A stretch of 64,000 nucleotides of DNA from G964291335 sp964291335 (GCA_964291335.2 OZ219748.1:1116001-1180000), one strand, 5' to 3'. Numbered from the stretch's first letter, positions 1 through 9,929 are shown. Numbers and translations are program-made. The notes: generated by a model not told the origin, from the sequence alone.

Positions 1-868
1 AACGCAACGGAATCCTCCAGCAGCCGCCAGCTCTTGCTGTACCCCTTCGTCTTCCGATGCAGCCGGTTCAGCTGGTCCCGCAATTGCGAGGGCAATCCCT
101 CGTTCCGGTTCACCGCGTCCCCTTTGCCCACCTGATGCCGGTTCGCCGGCGGCCAGTCATGTACCCGGTAAGCGTCCGTCTGATGTTCTTCCCCTTCCGG
201 CGGCCTACCGTACAACCACAGCAAGGGCGCCCCGGAACGGCCCCGGCCTCAAAATCCACCCACCATTGACATTCAGCTTCCTCCACTATCGCCTATCGTC
301 GTCCAGAGCCAGACCTCCCGGCCTTTCCCCCGCTGCCGGCGGGGACTGCCGGGCCGCCCGAAGCGTATCGGGCGCCAGAGCCAGACCTTCCGGCGTTTCC
401 CCGCCGCAGGGCTTTCTGGTACGTCCACATCTCAGCAAAGGAGATGACCCTGGGCAAGGGCTGACCGGGTGGCCGCTCCCGCCGCTCCTCCAGCAGCTTC
501 AGCAATCCCGGGACTGACGGGCTTTTTTAACCCGGGAATAGACGGTTCCTTCCCTGCTTCCTTGCTGCCCAGAACCGGCTGCTGGCGGCCATGCTGCTGC
601 TTTCAGCGTACAGCGCTACCGCTGGGCCTTGAGCTGCTCCGGCTGGTGGGGACGCCCGGTTCACGGGACGAAGGGGTAGTGGTAGTGGCCGCAGCGGTAA
701 GTCTGCTGGCCGCGGGAGTGGCCGTATTGGGGGAGCCAGTGGAGCCGCACCTGGGGCATTGCATCCCGTCCCGGTATGCTCCAGGTTGGGCCCTGTTGCT
801 GCCTGCTGGCGGTCTGATTTCACGGCAAACCCGGTTATACACTTATACCAACGCATGTTGGGAACACC
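1..868 (-). pseudogene. Decayed IS1-like transposase (element truncated by window edge)
   Basis: Read on the minus strand, pieces of an IS1-type transposase appear in order but in different frames. About 770-640 has an InsA-like zinc finger (MQCPRCGS followed by a frameshifted YGHSRG region). About 460-420 has the InsB-like ISFAEMWTYQKA segment. About 275-1 has WWVDFEAG, then ANRHQVGKGDAVNRNEG and LRDQLNRLHRKTKGYSKS, running off the window. Frameshifts and a short internal direct repeat (303-322 and 372-391) show it is dead. The 5' end matches another copy up to GGTGTTCCC at 868-860, which resembles the terminal inverted repeat seen at 29505-29513. The family is assigned from motif memory. 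Confidence 0.7.
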
Positions 869-1042
869 TGATGCGGGACACCCTGGCGAAGAGTTCCAAC
901 CAGTCATCCACCCGGGCGGGGGCCTTGAACGCCGGTTCAGCCTTCACCACTGCGCTATCGCAGTAACCTTGCCGGGCAAGCCGGTAGATGGAAAAGCCCG
1001 GATTGCAGTGCGGTAGAAAAGCGAAACTCGGATTCAGCCATA

Positions 1043-1849
1043 TCAGTCGTCCCCGGTCCCGGTCCCGTCCGGCTCCATACCGGCGGGCCGGCTCGGCCCA
1101 CCGCCCTTCGGGTAGCCCAGCGAGGACAGAAAGGCCCGGTCGGCGGGAGTCAGGTCGGCGGTTGACAGCAAATCGGGACGGCGCATCAGGGTACGGCGCA
1201 GGGACTGCTCTCGCCGCCACCGGTCAATTTCGGCATGGTGGCCGGAAAGCAGCACTTCCGGCGTCTTCAGCCCGCGGTATTCCGCCGGGCGCGTGTAGAG
1301 GGGGTGTTGCAGCAGGCCGGAGGTTATGGAATCTTCCTGCACATTCTCCGGCGTGCCTACCACCCCGGGAATAAAGCGGGACACAACGTCAATGACCACC
1401 ATGGCGGCCAGTTCGCCGCCGGTCAGCACGTAATCCCCGATACTGATGTCGTGGGTAGCCAGGTTGGTGCGCACCCGTTCATCCACGCCGGCGTAGTGGC
1501 CGCAAATCAAGAGCAGCCCCGGTTTCTGCGCCAGTTCCAGCGCCAGGGTCTGGCTCAGCAGCCGGCCCTGGGGAGACAGCAGGGCCACCGGAAAGGCCTC
1601 CCGCTCTGCCGGGGCGTAACCGGAAAGCACATCCTCCACCGCCTCGAAGATTGGCTCCGGCTTCAGCACCATGCCGGGGCCGCCGCCGAACTGATAGTCG
1701 TCGGCGGTGCCGTGGGCATCGTGGGTATAGGCCCGCAGATCGGCAACCTGCACCGAAACCAGCCCCCGCTGCGCGGCCCGGCCCAGCATACTATGGCCGA
1801 GCGGCCCGTCAAAAGCATCGGGGAACAGCGTCAGAACGTGAAAGCGCAC
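1043..1849 (-). CDS. trmD: tRNA (guanine37-N1)-methyltransferase TrmD
   Basis: This enzyme methylates N1 of G37 in tRNAs from S-adenosylmethionine and so prevents +1 frameshifting. The 268-residue protein starts MRFHVLTLFPDAF and has the family's trefoil-knot SAM-binding motifs: QFGGGPGMVLKPEP, LICGHYAGVDERV and ISIGDYVLTGGELAA. The TSGLLQHPLYTRP segment and the C-terminal substrate-binding region follow. Length is normal with a short Pro/Gly-rich tail. It is not next to rpsP, rimM or rplS within the window, although these commonly accompany it; the amidohydrolase upstream is about 200 bp away. Confidence 0.97.
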   Translation of the reverse strand: MRFHVLTLFPDAFDGPLGHSMLGRAAQRGLVSVQVADLRAYTHDAHGTADDYQFGGGPGMVLKPEPIFEAVEDVLSGYAPAEREAFPVALLSPQGRLLSQTLALELAQKPGLLLICGHYAGVDERVRTNLATHDISIGDYVLTGGELAAMVVIDVVSRFIPGVVGTPENVQEDSITSGLLQHPLYTRPAEYRGLKTPEVLLSGHHAEIDRWRREQSLRRTLMRRPDLLSTADLTPADRAFLSSLGYPKGGGPSRPAGMEPDGTGTGDD

Positions 1850-2050
1850 GGCTGATCAGCCACCATCAGGGGGGTCATTATTCGGGACAGGAAATCTGCG
1901 CAGCAGGGGCTTGATGCCGACTTGCCGCCTCGCCCGTCCGGCCCCGGCATTCCGCTTCGCTGCGGCGGCCGTCCGGGTTTTGCCGTCGGCCAGCCGTCAG
2001 CGACCGGGCTGACCGGCGGCGGTGTACGGCACGGCGCAACCCCTTCCGGT

Positions 2051-3298
2051 TCAGGCAGGAACGCCCCCCGAAGCCGGCAGACGGTTCACAAAGGCCGCTC
2101 CGCCTTTCATTACCATTTTGATGCTCTCCGGGCGGCGCAGGCATTCAATATCCCGCAGCGGGTCGCCGTCGATTACCAGCAGGTCAGCAAACTTGCCTTT
2201 GGCAACGGTTCCGATATCCTTTGCCAAGCCAACACACTCTGCCGCCCAGCCGGTACAGGACTGAATGGCCTGCATATTAGGCATGCCCCGTTCCACCAGC
2301 AGCTGCACTTCCCGGGCGTTATCGCCGTGAACGTAGCCGCCGGCGTCGGTGCCGGCGGCCACCCTGACGCCGGCGGCCAAAGCCTGGTGCAGCGTCTCCC
2401 GGTGAATGTCCATCAAAGCGCGGGAGCGGGCCTGCATATGGGGCGCGCTCAGGGTAGCGTGGAACTCGTAAATCTCAAAGGTAGGCACCAGGAATATGCC
2501 CTTATCGGCCATCATTTTCAGCAAATCCGGGTCTTCGGCCAGGTAGCAGCCATGCTCAATGGAATGGGCGCCGGCTTCCACCGCCATGCGCAGGCCCGGC
2601 CCGCCCACCGCGTGGCACATAGTGCGGCGGCCCAGGGCGGCGGCCTCATCAATCAGCGTTCTTACCTCGGAGGGGCCGAAGGCGATGTCCATCGGCCCAT
2701 GCCCCGGCCGGGAACTGGCGCCGCCGGTAGTGGCGAACTTGATGACGTCGGCGCCGACCCGGCACATTTCCCGCACCTTGGCCCGCACCGGGTCATCGCC
2801 ATCGGCCACCCCGGAAGGGAGAAGCGGGTCATCATGGGGGTAGCAATGGCCCGAAGGCGTTACCTTGTCGGCCAGGCCGCCGGTGGGCGAAATTATGGCT
2901 ACGGAGACCACCAGCCGGGGGCCCGGGTAAAGCCCCTGCTCTACCGCCTGCCGGAACCCGGCATCCAGCCCGCCGCCGTCCCGCACGCAGGTATAGCCGG
3001 CGGCCAGGGTCTGTTCCAGCACTTTGGCGGTGCGCAGGTGCTGCAAGGACAGGGGTTCGTGGTAGCCCAGGCGGCTGGGCATGCCATAGTCCTTCGAGGC
3101 CAGGTGGTCATGGCAGTCAATCATGCCGGGCATCACGGTCATACCGTCGATGTTTACCACTTCCGTGCCGGGCGGCAAGGCCACCGACGGCCGGGGGCCG
3201 GCTGCGGCGATGCGTTCTCCGTCAATCAGCACGGCGGCATCGTCAAGCGCCGGGCCGCCGGTTCCGTCAATCAGGGTTCCCCCTACCAGGGCTTGCAT
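2051..3298 (-). CDS. Metal-dependent amidohydrolase (imidazolonepropionase/prolidase-like)
   Basis: A 415-residue TIM-barrel amidohydrolase that would hydrolyse an amide or cyclic substrate; the substrate cannot be read from sequence. The metal ligands are in place: HDH in MPGMIDCHDHLA near residue 60, the bridging lysine in DVIKFATTGG, histidines in TMCHAVGG and HSIEHGC, and the catalytic Asp in AAGTDAGG. The C-terminal GKFADLLVIDGDPL is the usual beta-sandwich return segment of the family. It stands alone on the minus strand with about 200 bp to trmD downstream, and a divergent intergenic region separates it from the TolB-like gene. Confidence 0.9.
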   Translation of the reverse strand: MQALVGGTLIDGTGGPALDDAAVLIDGERIAAAGPRPSVALPPGTEVVNIDGMTVMPGMIDCHDHLASKDYGMPSRLGYHEPLSLQHLRTAKVLEQTLAAGYTCVRDGGGLDAGFRQAVEQGLYPGPRLVVSVAIISPTGGLADKVTPSGHCYPHDDPLLPSGVADGDDPVRAKVREMCRVGADVIKFATTGGASSRPGHGPMDIAFGPSEVRTLIDEAAALGRRTMCHAVGGPGLRMAVEAGAHSIEHGCYLAEDPDLLKMMADKGIFLVPTFEIYEFHATLSAPHMQARSRALMDIHRETLHQALAAGVRVAAGTDAGGYVHGDNAREVQLLVERGMPNMQAIQSCTGWAAECVGLAKDIGTVAKGKFADLLVIDGDPLRDIECLRRPESIKMVMKGGAAFVNRLPASGGVPA

Positions 3299-3525
3299 CG
3301 CGCCCCTCCCGAACCGTCCTTCGCCGGCGCTTTCCCCCTACCCACCCCTGCTTTCAGCCATTGGGGCTGGCAGCCTGGCCGGCATCCGGAATGCTAAAGA
3401 AGCCTTGCCGTCTTGTCAAGGCGAACCGGAAAATGGCGCTAATCTGTCCGGTTGTTGCAGGGCCGCATTCGGCGGCGGCGCGCTATCCTGAACGGGACAA
3501 CTTGAAAAGGCGTGAGGTGTTGGGC

Positions 3526-4593
3526 ATGGGTAGGTATGAAGTTGTCCGGTGGCGCCGGGGCCGGCTGACCGCAGCCGTTGCGGCGCTTGCTTTGGCGCTG
3601 GTTCTTGCTTTCAGCCTGGGGTGCCTTGCCTTATCCTCCGGCAGCAGCCCCATCGTCTTCGTCTCAAACCTGGACGGCGACCGGGAGATTTACCTGCTGG
3701 ACCCGGAAAACGGCGAAACTACCCGGCTGACGAACAACGATGCCGATGATCTCTCCCCCCGCTGGTCGCCCGACGGCGAGAATATTGCCTACGCATCGCG
3801 GGAATCCGGCGACGAAGAACTGACCGTCCTGGACTGGAAAGGAATGCAGTTCCACCGGTTGACCAACAACCCCGGCCCTGACCGGACGCCCCGCTGGTCG
3901 CCCCGGGAGGAAAAGCTTGCCTTCTCCTCCCAGCGGGTGGTTGAGGGCATACCGGTGCAGGAACTGTATTCGGTGAACCTGGACGGGAGCGTGCTTACCC
4001 GGCTCACCTTTAACGCCAGCGTGGACCTGCTGGGAGACTGGTCTCCCGATGGGGAATGGCTGGTCTTTTACAGCGAGGGACCGGGGGAGAACCAGGGTTT
4101 GTGGCTGCGCAACCCCTCCGGGGTGAATGCCCTCCGCCTGACCGCCGACAACGACGCCAACCCGGTCTGGTCGCCCAACGGCAAGCACATCGCTTTCGAG
4201 CGTCGGCAGGAAGGGGGAGCCTCCGACATTTTCCTGCTGCAAAGGGTCAAGGGCGGCGCCTGGAGCGACGGCGTGGAAACAATCCGGCTGACCCAGAACG
4301 ACGCTCAGGACTATTCCCCGGTCTGGCACCCCAACGGCAGGGAACTGGCCTTCGTTTCCAACCGGGACGGCAACGCTGAAATCTATTCCATGTCGGCCGA
4401 CGGCGGCCAGCCGCAGCGTTTGACCTGGAACAAGGTAACCGACCACTCGCCAGTCTGGTCGCCCGATGGCAAGCGTCTGGCCTTCGTAACTTTTCTTTAC
4501 GGCGCAGCCGACATTCTGGTAATGGATGCCGACGGCAGCAACCAGCGCCGCCTGACCAGCAGCGGTTTTGATGATACCTCACCGGATTGGTAG
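3526..4593 (+). CDS. TolB-like beta-propeller lipoprotein
   Basis: A 355-residue exported protein, probably a surface-anchored beta-propeller used for binding rather than catalysis. The N-terminus has basic residues and a hydrophobic stretch ending LAFSLGC, a plausible lipobox. Repeats of the WSPDG type (for example DDLSPRWSPDGENIAYAS and DYSPVWHPNGRELAFVSN) recur about seven times, as in TolB/WD40-like PD40 repeats. I prefer ATG 3526, with GAGG eight bases upstream, over the longer open frame from 3361. No tol/pal partner genes are nearby, so a Tol-system role is not implied. Confidence 0.88.
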   Translation: MGRYEVVRWRRGRLTAAVAALALALVLAFSLGCLALSSGSSPIVFVSNLDGDREIYLLDPENGETTRLTNNDADDLSPRWSPDGENIAYASRESGDEELTVLDWKGMQFHRLTNNPGPDRTPRWSPREEKLAFSSQRVVEGIPVQELYSVNLDGSVLTRLTFNASVDLLGDWSPDGEWLVFYSEGPGENQGLWLRNPSGVNALRLTADNDANPVWSPNGKHIAFERRQEGGASDIFLLQRVKGGAWSDGVETIRLTQNDAQDYSPVWHPNGRELAFVSNRDGNAEIYSMSADGGQPQRLTWNKVTDHSPVWSPDGKRLAFVTFLYGAADILVMDADGSNQRRLTSSGFDDTSPDW

Positions 4594-4798
4594 CCCGATT
4601 GGCCGGGCGACCCCCGACGGCCTGCCCGGCGGCGGTCTGCTGAATAACCCCCTTGCCGGCACGACGGGTTTGCGCCGCCGCAGGCCTGCCTTGACGTCGG
4701 CCCCGGCCTTTGACCAGTTCCCGGCCCTGGTGTTAAGCTCGACGCGGGCCGACTGGCCGGCCAGCCGCCGGCCAAGCGGCGGTAAAGGAGCCGGCTGA

Positions 4799-5374
4799 GT
4801 GGATTACCAGGCTATTGCCCCGATAATGGGTCGCCTGTGGGCGCCCCTGGCTGCCGTGACCAGCCACTGGCAGGGCCGGGATAACGCCCAGATTGCCGTG
4901 GCGGTTGCCGCCGCCTCCATTGTGCCGGACCGCCCGCGGGTGCTGGTGCAAATCTACAAGGGCAACTACAGCCACCACCTGATTATGCACAGCCGGGCCT
5001 TTGCCCTTAATTTTCTGGGGCGGGAACAGCTTTCCCTGATTGAAACCTTCGGGTTGGCTTCCGGCCGGGAGCGGGATAAACTGGTTGATGTGGCCCATTG
5101 CCCCGGGGTTACCGGCAGCCCGGTTCTGGCGCACCGCGCCGGCTACCTGGATTGCCAGGTAATCAACGCTATGGACGGCGGCGATCTGACCTGCTTTCTG
5201 GCCGACGTGCTGGACGGCCGGGCCGCTCCGGAGCGGGAACCGTTAACCTGGCGGGAGGCGCGGCGGCTGATACCCCCGGAGTGGAACCGGCGCTGGAATG
5301 ACCGGATCGCCGCTGCGGTTGCAATTTCCCGCCGGCAGATGATGGATATTGATTATTCGCCCTGGACGCCCTGA
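4799..5374 (+). CDS. Flavin reductase-like FMN-binding protein
   Basis: A 191-residue protein resembling the flavin reductase-like (DIM6/NTAB) split-barrel family, which binds FMN and reduces flavin or uses it as a cofactor. Supporting segments are an N-terminal APLAAVTSHWQGRDNAQIAVAV followed by PRVLVQIYKGNYSHH, then FALNFLGREQ, the usual order in these proteins. The start is GTG 4799 with AAAGGAG at 4784-4790. It is 42 bp upstream of the CinA-like fusion, so the two may be cotranscribed. The partner oxygenase, if any, is not identifiable here. Confidence 0.8.
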   Translation: MDYQAIAPIMGRLWAPLAAVTSHWQGRDNAQIAVAVAAASIVPDRPRVLVQIYKGNYSHHLIMHSRAFALNFLGREQLSLIETFGLASGRERDKLVDVAHCPGVTGSPVLAHRAGYLDCQVINAMDGGDLTCFLADVLDGRAAPEREPLTWREARRLIPPEWNRRWNDRIAAAVAISRRQMMDIDYSPWTP

Positions 5375-5416
5375 AGTCCGGGGCGGATGCTGACCAGAGA
5401 GCTGCGGAGCCGGCGA

Positions 5417-6565
5417 ATGGACCAGGCCATTGAAACGTTAATCGGGGAACTGCACGCCGTCCCCCACAAGATGGCGCTGGCGGCGGCGGGCGCCGGCAGC
5501 AGCGCCCTGTCCTGGCTGCTGGGCGTTTCCGGCGCCTCCCGCACCCTGCTGGAAGCGCGGGTTCCCTATGGCCGCCGCTCCATGATTGACCTGGTCGGCG
5601 GCGAGCCGGCGCAGTATGTTTCGCCGCCAACCGCCCGGGCCATGGCCCGGGCCGCCTATCGCCGGGGGCTGGCCCTGCTGGAGGATGATTCGCCAGTGGC
5701 CGGGGTGGCCTGCACCGCCGCCATTGCTACCGACCGCCCCAGACGGGGCGACCATCGGGCCTGCATCGCCGTCTGGGATGCCCGCCAGGTTACGACTTAC
5801 AACCTGCTGCTAGATAAGGGGAAACGCGACCGGCCCGGGGAGGAAGCGGCAGTCAGCCGGCTGCTGGTTCACGCGATCGCCCATGCCTTTGGCGTGGCCG
5901 CCTCGCTGGAACTGGGCCTCGCCCCGTCGGAACAGCCGGCCACTGAAACGCTGGAGCATCCCGACCCGGTGCAGCGGCTTCTGTCCGGCGATGTTGACCT
6001 GGTTCTGGTTGACCGGGCCGGGTCGGCGGCGTCGATTGAAGCGGGACAGCTGGAACCCCGGGCCGTTCTACCAGGCTCCTTCCGGCCCCTGCATTACGGG
6101 CATGCGCAGCTGGCCCGGGCCGCCAGCGAAATGACCGGGCTGGAGACGGTTTACGAGTTGTCGGCGGTAAACGTCGATAAGCCGCCCTTGACCGGGGCGG
6201 AAATTGCCCGGCGGCTGGCCGCAATGACCGGCCAGGCGTCGGTAGCCCTGACCCGCGCCCCCACCTTCCGGCTCAAGGCCGACCGGTTCCCCGGCAGCGT
6301 CTTCGTCGTCGGCTGGGACACGGCGGCCCGGCTGGTAGATCCCCGGTACTACGGCGGCGAAGCAGCGGTTATGCTGCGCGCCCTGGCCGAAATCTGGGCC
6401 CGGGACTGCCGCTTCTTGGTTGCCGGGCGGGTCAGCGGCGGTATATTCTGTTCCTTGCCGGATATTGCCATTCCGGAGGGCTTTCGCCCCATGTTTCAGG
6501 AAATACCGGAGGCCCGCTTCCGGGCCGATGTATCATCCACCGCATTGCGGAATCAGGGAGGCTGA
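5417..6565 (+). CDS. CinA-like domain fused to nucleotidylyltransferase
   Basis: A 382-residue two-domain protein. Residues about 1-170 resemble the CinA C-terminal (NMN amidohydrolase) fold: SWLLGVSGASRTLLEARVPY, then GVACTAAIATDRPRRGDHR. The ESCTGG catalytic signature of PncC is not conserved (AAGAGSSA occupies its place). Residues about 215-380 are a cytidylyltransferase-like domain, with GSFRPLHYGHAQLA containing the (T/H)xGH motif and SSTALRN near the C-terminus matching ISSTxIR of NMN/NaMN adenylyltransferases. A role in nicotinamide-nucleotide metabolism is an inference. ATG 5417 has GGAG seven bases upstream and is preferred to ATG 5387. Confidence 0.82.
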   Translation: MDQAIETLIGELHAVPHKMALAAAGAGSSALSWLLGVSGASRTLLEARVPYGRRSMIDLVGGEPAQYVSPPTARAMARAAYRRGLALLEDDSPVAGVACTAAIATDRPRRGDHRACIAVWDARQVTTYNLLLDKGKRDRPGEEAAVSRLLVHAIAHAFGVAASLELGLAPSEQPATETLEHPDPVQRLLSGDVDLVLVDRAGSAASIEAGQLEPRAVLPGSFRPLHYGHAQLARAASEMTGLETVYELSAVNVDKPPLTGAEIARRLAAMTGQASVALTRAPTFRLKADRFPGSVFVVGWDTAARLVDPRYYGGEAAVMLRALAEIWARDCRFLVAGRVSGGIFCSLPDIAIPEGFRPMFQEIPEARFRADVSSTALRNQGG

Positions 6566-6866
6566 AGGTGCCTGACGTTCCCGGGCGGCGTTGGCGCCGG
6601 GTTCCCGTCTCCCCTGGTCCTGGGCGCCCCCGGACCGGGGCCGGGCGGGCAACCCGTCCGTCGGTTATACTCCCCTGCCGGTTTTTCCCTGAAACCGGCC
6701 AGGCGGTTGGGAGCCGGGCAGCCCGTTACCGACTCCGGAAGCTCCGCGGCCCCCCCTGAATACCCTCTACCGGGGAAAACCGATTCTAGCCGGTTCATTC
6801 TGGTAACACTCTGGTAACACAAGGGTTGGTTAAATGGGTACATCCAAAACAAAAAGGAGCGGTTTT
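6566..6866 (+). promoter_or_regulatory. Intergenic leader of the surface-protein gene with 11-bp-period direct repeat
   Basis: No gene is seen. At 6800-6809 and 6811-6820 the decamer CTGGTAACAC occurs twice, with start-to-start distance 11 bp, one helical turn, the arrangement bound by OmpR/PhoB-type response regulators. It lies about 50 bp before the start codon at 6867, where AAGGAG supports translation. A clear -10/-35 pair could not be assigned. The operator role is inference. Confidence 0.35.
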
Positions 6867-9800
6867 ATGGGACGAGTTTATACACCGGCAATTGGCCTGG
6901 TGGTGGCGGTAGCGCTGGCGATGGCCGCGGTGGTGGGGGCATTAGCCCTGCCCGGCGGAGCGCTGGCGGCGGTCAACGCCCCGGTCGGGGAGGAGCTGGC
7001 CCAGGCTGGCCCGGCCCCGCAGGGGAGCCCCGATGTGATGGTAACCATGAAAGCGGGCGAGACGAAACGTGTGGACATAACGGATAGCATTCCCAATGGG
7101 TTGAGCAACGCTTCTACGGCGCGGCGTGTCCAGGTCACCAGATTTGATGACGGGAAGCTGACCGCTTCAACCAGTGGGATAGTTACGACCACTGATGTAA
7201 GCGTAACGCTGGTGGCGGAACCTAACGCCAAAGGGAGTACTGTGGTGGTAGCCAGGGTTCCCTTGCGGGAGAGCGGTGATGTGCGGGTAGTGATTCAGGT
7301 TACCTTTGAGGCGGCGACGCCGACCACAGTGAAGGAACTGGCGCCCCTGGTAACGTTGAGCACGGCTGCCGGGTCAATGCAGAAGGTTGACGTGGCACAG
7401 TACTTCAACAAGGGAACTGGCGGCACTATAAGTTATATGGCAACTGATCGAGGTGGCAACGCTATGGTGACTACGGATCCTAGCATTGCCATTAGCGGAG
7501 AAACCCGCATACCAACCAACGACGATGGCATGGCCTACTTAACCTTATCCACCATGGGCACTCCCACGGCCGGGCAAGAGAAGTACTGGTCCATAAAGGC
7601 GATGGATCAATCGGGAGCCGATGATCACCCGACGGTGCGGCTGACAGTGCGGTATGTAGTGCCGGGAGATGCCATGATGGTCGGCACTGGGACGGCCAGC
7701 GGGTTGAGCTTCAAGCCGGACAGCATGGATCCGGGGAAGAACACCCGGTACACGGTAACGCTGACCGCCGGGCAGAACTACATTCCCGGCGCGCCGGATT
7801 CAGACATCGTGCTGGACCTGGTGGATTTCCAGGTGCCGTCGAACATCGACCCGAACTCGATAACCATCGAGGCGGCCAAGGTCTATACCGGCACCACCGG
7901 CATGACAGCGATACCCGGTGACTTGGGCACGCGCGGCTACAACCAGAACCCGCCGATGAGCGTATCGGTGCCGGAACAGGTAACGGTGGACGATGAGGAA
8001 ATCACGCTGGTGCTGGCGGATCTGGACGGAGACGCCGACGGGCTGCAGGTAATCCGGACCGGCACGAAGATTACCATCACCTTCCGGGCTTCGGCGGGGA
8101 TCAGCAACCCGACCGAAGGCGGGCCCTACGATGAAATCGAGATTGAAGGGGAAATGGCGCCGGAGGTGATGATTGCCCGGACACTGAGCCTGAGCGAAGA
8201 GGACGGGAACCTGGGGGATACCATCGATGTAACCGGCAAGGGCTTCAAGAACGGAACCACCCTGAAGGTATTCATCGACAGGAACTACGATGCCGATGAC
8301 GATGACTATATGCCTATGCTGGACGCCAACGAAGATGTCATCTGCACGGTGCTGATTGATAGCAACGACGTTGGCATATGCAGAGATGTAGAGATAAGCC
8401 ACCCGGTCTTCAGAGGCGGGGCCACGGGCAACTGGATCAGCGCGGTGGACGGGCAGAACAACTACGTCACCGTGCCGGAAAAGTTCATCCTGGAAGACTC
8501 GATTACGGCGACGCCGGACAACGGGTCGCCCGGGGAACTGATTCTGGTGCGGATGGTGGACTTCCCGGCTGGCGCGGTAAGCAACGTGGAACTGGCGCGG
8601 CAGTCGATTTGCGACAACGATGGCAGCTCGTCCGGGGACCCCGGGAACATGGATGCGCCGGCCTGCACCGGTTCGGTGGACGCCACCGGGAACGGGAGCT
8701 TCAGCATCACCATCCCCGACTGGGCGGAGCCCGGCAGTCAGGAACTGCGGGTACACGTAGGCAGCGCCAACGCCTCGACCAACATCACGGTAGCCGGCCC
8801 CCGCATAAATGTAACGCCGGGCACGGTAGTGGCGAACCAGCGGGTCAGCGTAGTGGGGTCAGGCTTCACGCCCGGGTCGGAGCTGTCCTCGCGGGAAAGC
8901 GTATCCAAGATTACCATCAACGGTCGCGCGGTGGACTGGGCGCGGATCAACGGCGGCGAAACGGTCAACGTGGACAATGGCGGCAACTGGTCGGCCTCGA
9001 TTGACATGCCCCTGGCGGAGGTAACGACGTCAGAAGGGATGCGGACGCTGCGGATTACCGACTCCATGGGCCGAACCGGCACGGCGGAACTGATGGTTCA
9101 CGAGCGGACCGTAACCATTGACCCGCAGGTGGGCCGGGTAGGCACCCTGGCCACGGTGCAGGGGATGAACTTCCCCGGCAAGAACGATGAAGGCTCCAGC
9201 TTCAACATCACCGTGCGCTACGAAGCGGGGCAGGGGAAGCAGACCACGGTCAGCGCAGTGCCCGATGCCAGCGGCCGGTTCGAGGTGCAGCTGCGCATAC
9301 CGACCACTGCGGCGATCCCCTCGACCAACACGGTTAAGGTGGAGTTCGACGACGACCAGGGGGTGAAGGTGGTAACCTCCATCTCCCACGATGTGCCGGA
9401 AGGGGCCATCAGCCTGAGCGAAACCAGCGGCGCGCCGGGGACGGTGGTAACCATTAACGGCGAGGGCTTCAAGTCCTTTGCCCCGGTCAGCTCGGTAATG
9501 ATCGGCGCGGTGGAGGTAACCCCCTCGCCGAAGCCCACCTCCGACGCTCAGGGAATGATGGAGTTCGCCATCCGGGTGCCGGGGCTGGACGTCGGCATTC
9601 AGACGGTGGAAGTAAAGGTGGGCAACACCACCGCGAGCACCGGGTTCACGGTAACCCCCTCCGGCGTATCCACGGGCAGCGTAACGCCAGCCATGGAAGC
9701 GGTGGAGAACCTGGGCGACAACTTCGTGCGGGCCTTCAACTTCAACAACGACCTGAAGAGCTGGAGCTTCTATGACCCGATGGCGGTGGAAGCCAGCACG

Positions 9801-9929
9801 CTGGACAGCTTCATTACCGGGGAAAGCTACTGGATGCTGATTAAGAGCACCCAGGAAGTAATCCTCAACGGGAAGACGCGGAACCTGACCTGCGTGGCCG
9901 GGAACTGCTGGAACCTGGTAGTCTGGTAG
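6867..9929 (+). CDS. Large exported surface protein with Ig/IPT-like repeats
   Basis: A 1020-residue secreted protein. It opens with a signal peptide (MGRVYTPAIGLVVAVALAMA, cleavage likely after GGALAA). Beta-sandwich modules fill the rest. Cadherin/Ig-like segments occupy about residues 40-300. At least four IPT/TIG-like units then begin near LGDTIDVTGKGF, NQRVSVVGSGF, LATVQGMNF and GTVVTINGEGF. The C-terminal 75 residues (FVRAFNFNNDLKSWSFYDP, ESYWMLIKSTQEV, NGKTRNLTC) form a module I recognise from Chloroflexota surface proteins. No membrane anchor or sortase motif is seen, so an S-layer-like or matrix role is possible. ATG 6867 is chosen over 6834 because AAGGAG precedes it. It is followed by the collagen-like gene. 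Confidence 0.85.
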   Translation: MGRVYTPAIGLVVAVALAMAAVVGALALPGGALAAVNAPVGEELAQAGPAPQGSPDVMVTMKAGETKRVDITDSIPNGLSNASTARRVQVTRFDDGKLTASTSGIVTTTDVSVTLVAEPNAKGSTVVVARVPLRESGDVRVVIQVTFEAATPTTVKELAPLVTLSTAAGSMQKVDVAQYFNKGTGGTISYMATDRGGNAMVTTDPSIAISGETRIPTNDDGMAYLTLSTMGTPTAGQEKYWSIKAMDQSGADDHPTVRLTVRYVVPGDAMMVGTGTASGLSFKPDSMDPGKNTRYTVTLTAGQNYIPGAPDSDIVLDLVDFQVPSNIDPNSITIEAAKVYTGTTGMTAIPGDLGTRGYNQNPPMSVSVPEQVTVDDEEITLVLADLDGDADGLQVIRTGTKITITFRASAGISNPTEGGPYDEIEIEGEMAPEVMIARTLSLSEEDGNLGDTIDVTGKGFKNGTTLKVFIDRNYDADDDDYMPMLDANEDVICTVLIDSNDVGICRDVEISHPVFRGGATGNWISAVDGQNNYVTVPEKFILEDSITATPDNGSPGELILVRMVDFPAGAVSNVELARQSICDNDGSSSGDPGNMDAPACTGSVDATGNGSFSITIPDWAEPGSQELRVHVGSANASTNITVAGPRINVTPGTVVANQRVSVVGSGFTPGSELSSRESVSKITINGRAVDWARINGGETVNVDNGGNWSASIDMPLAEVTTSEGMRTLRITDSMGRTGTAELMVHERTVTIDPQVGRVGTLATVQGMNFPGKNDEGSSFNITVRYEAGQGKQTTVSAVPDASGRFEVQLRIPTTAAIPSTNTVKVEFDDDQGVKVVTSISHDVPEGAISLSETSGAPGTVVTINGEGFKSFAPVSSVMIGAVEVTPSPKPTSDAQGMMEFAIRVPGLDVGIQTVEVKVGNTTASTGFTVTPSGVSTGSVTPAMEAVENLGDNFVRAFNFNNDLKSWSFYDPMAVEASTLDSFITGESYWMLIKSTQEVILNGKTRNLTCVAGNCWNLVVW

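Noticed and set aside
843..1220. A 125-codon minus-strand open frame overlapping the 3' end of trmD
   Set aside because: It runs in another frame through trmD codons, has no ribosome-binding site and no recognisable motif; GC-rich DNA makes such frames common.
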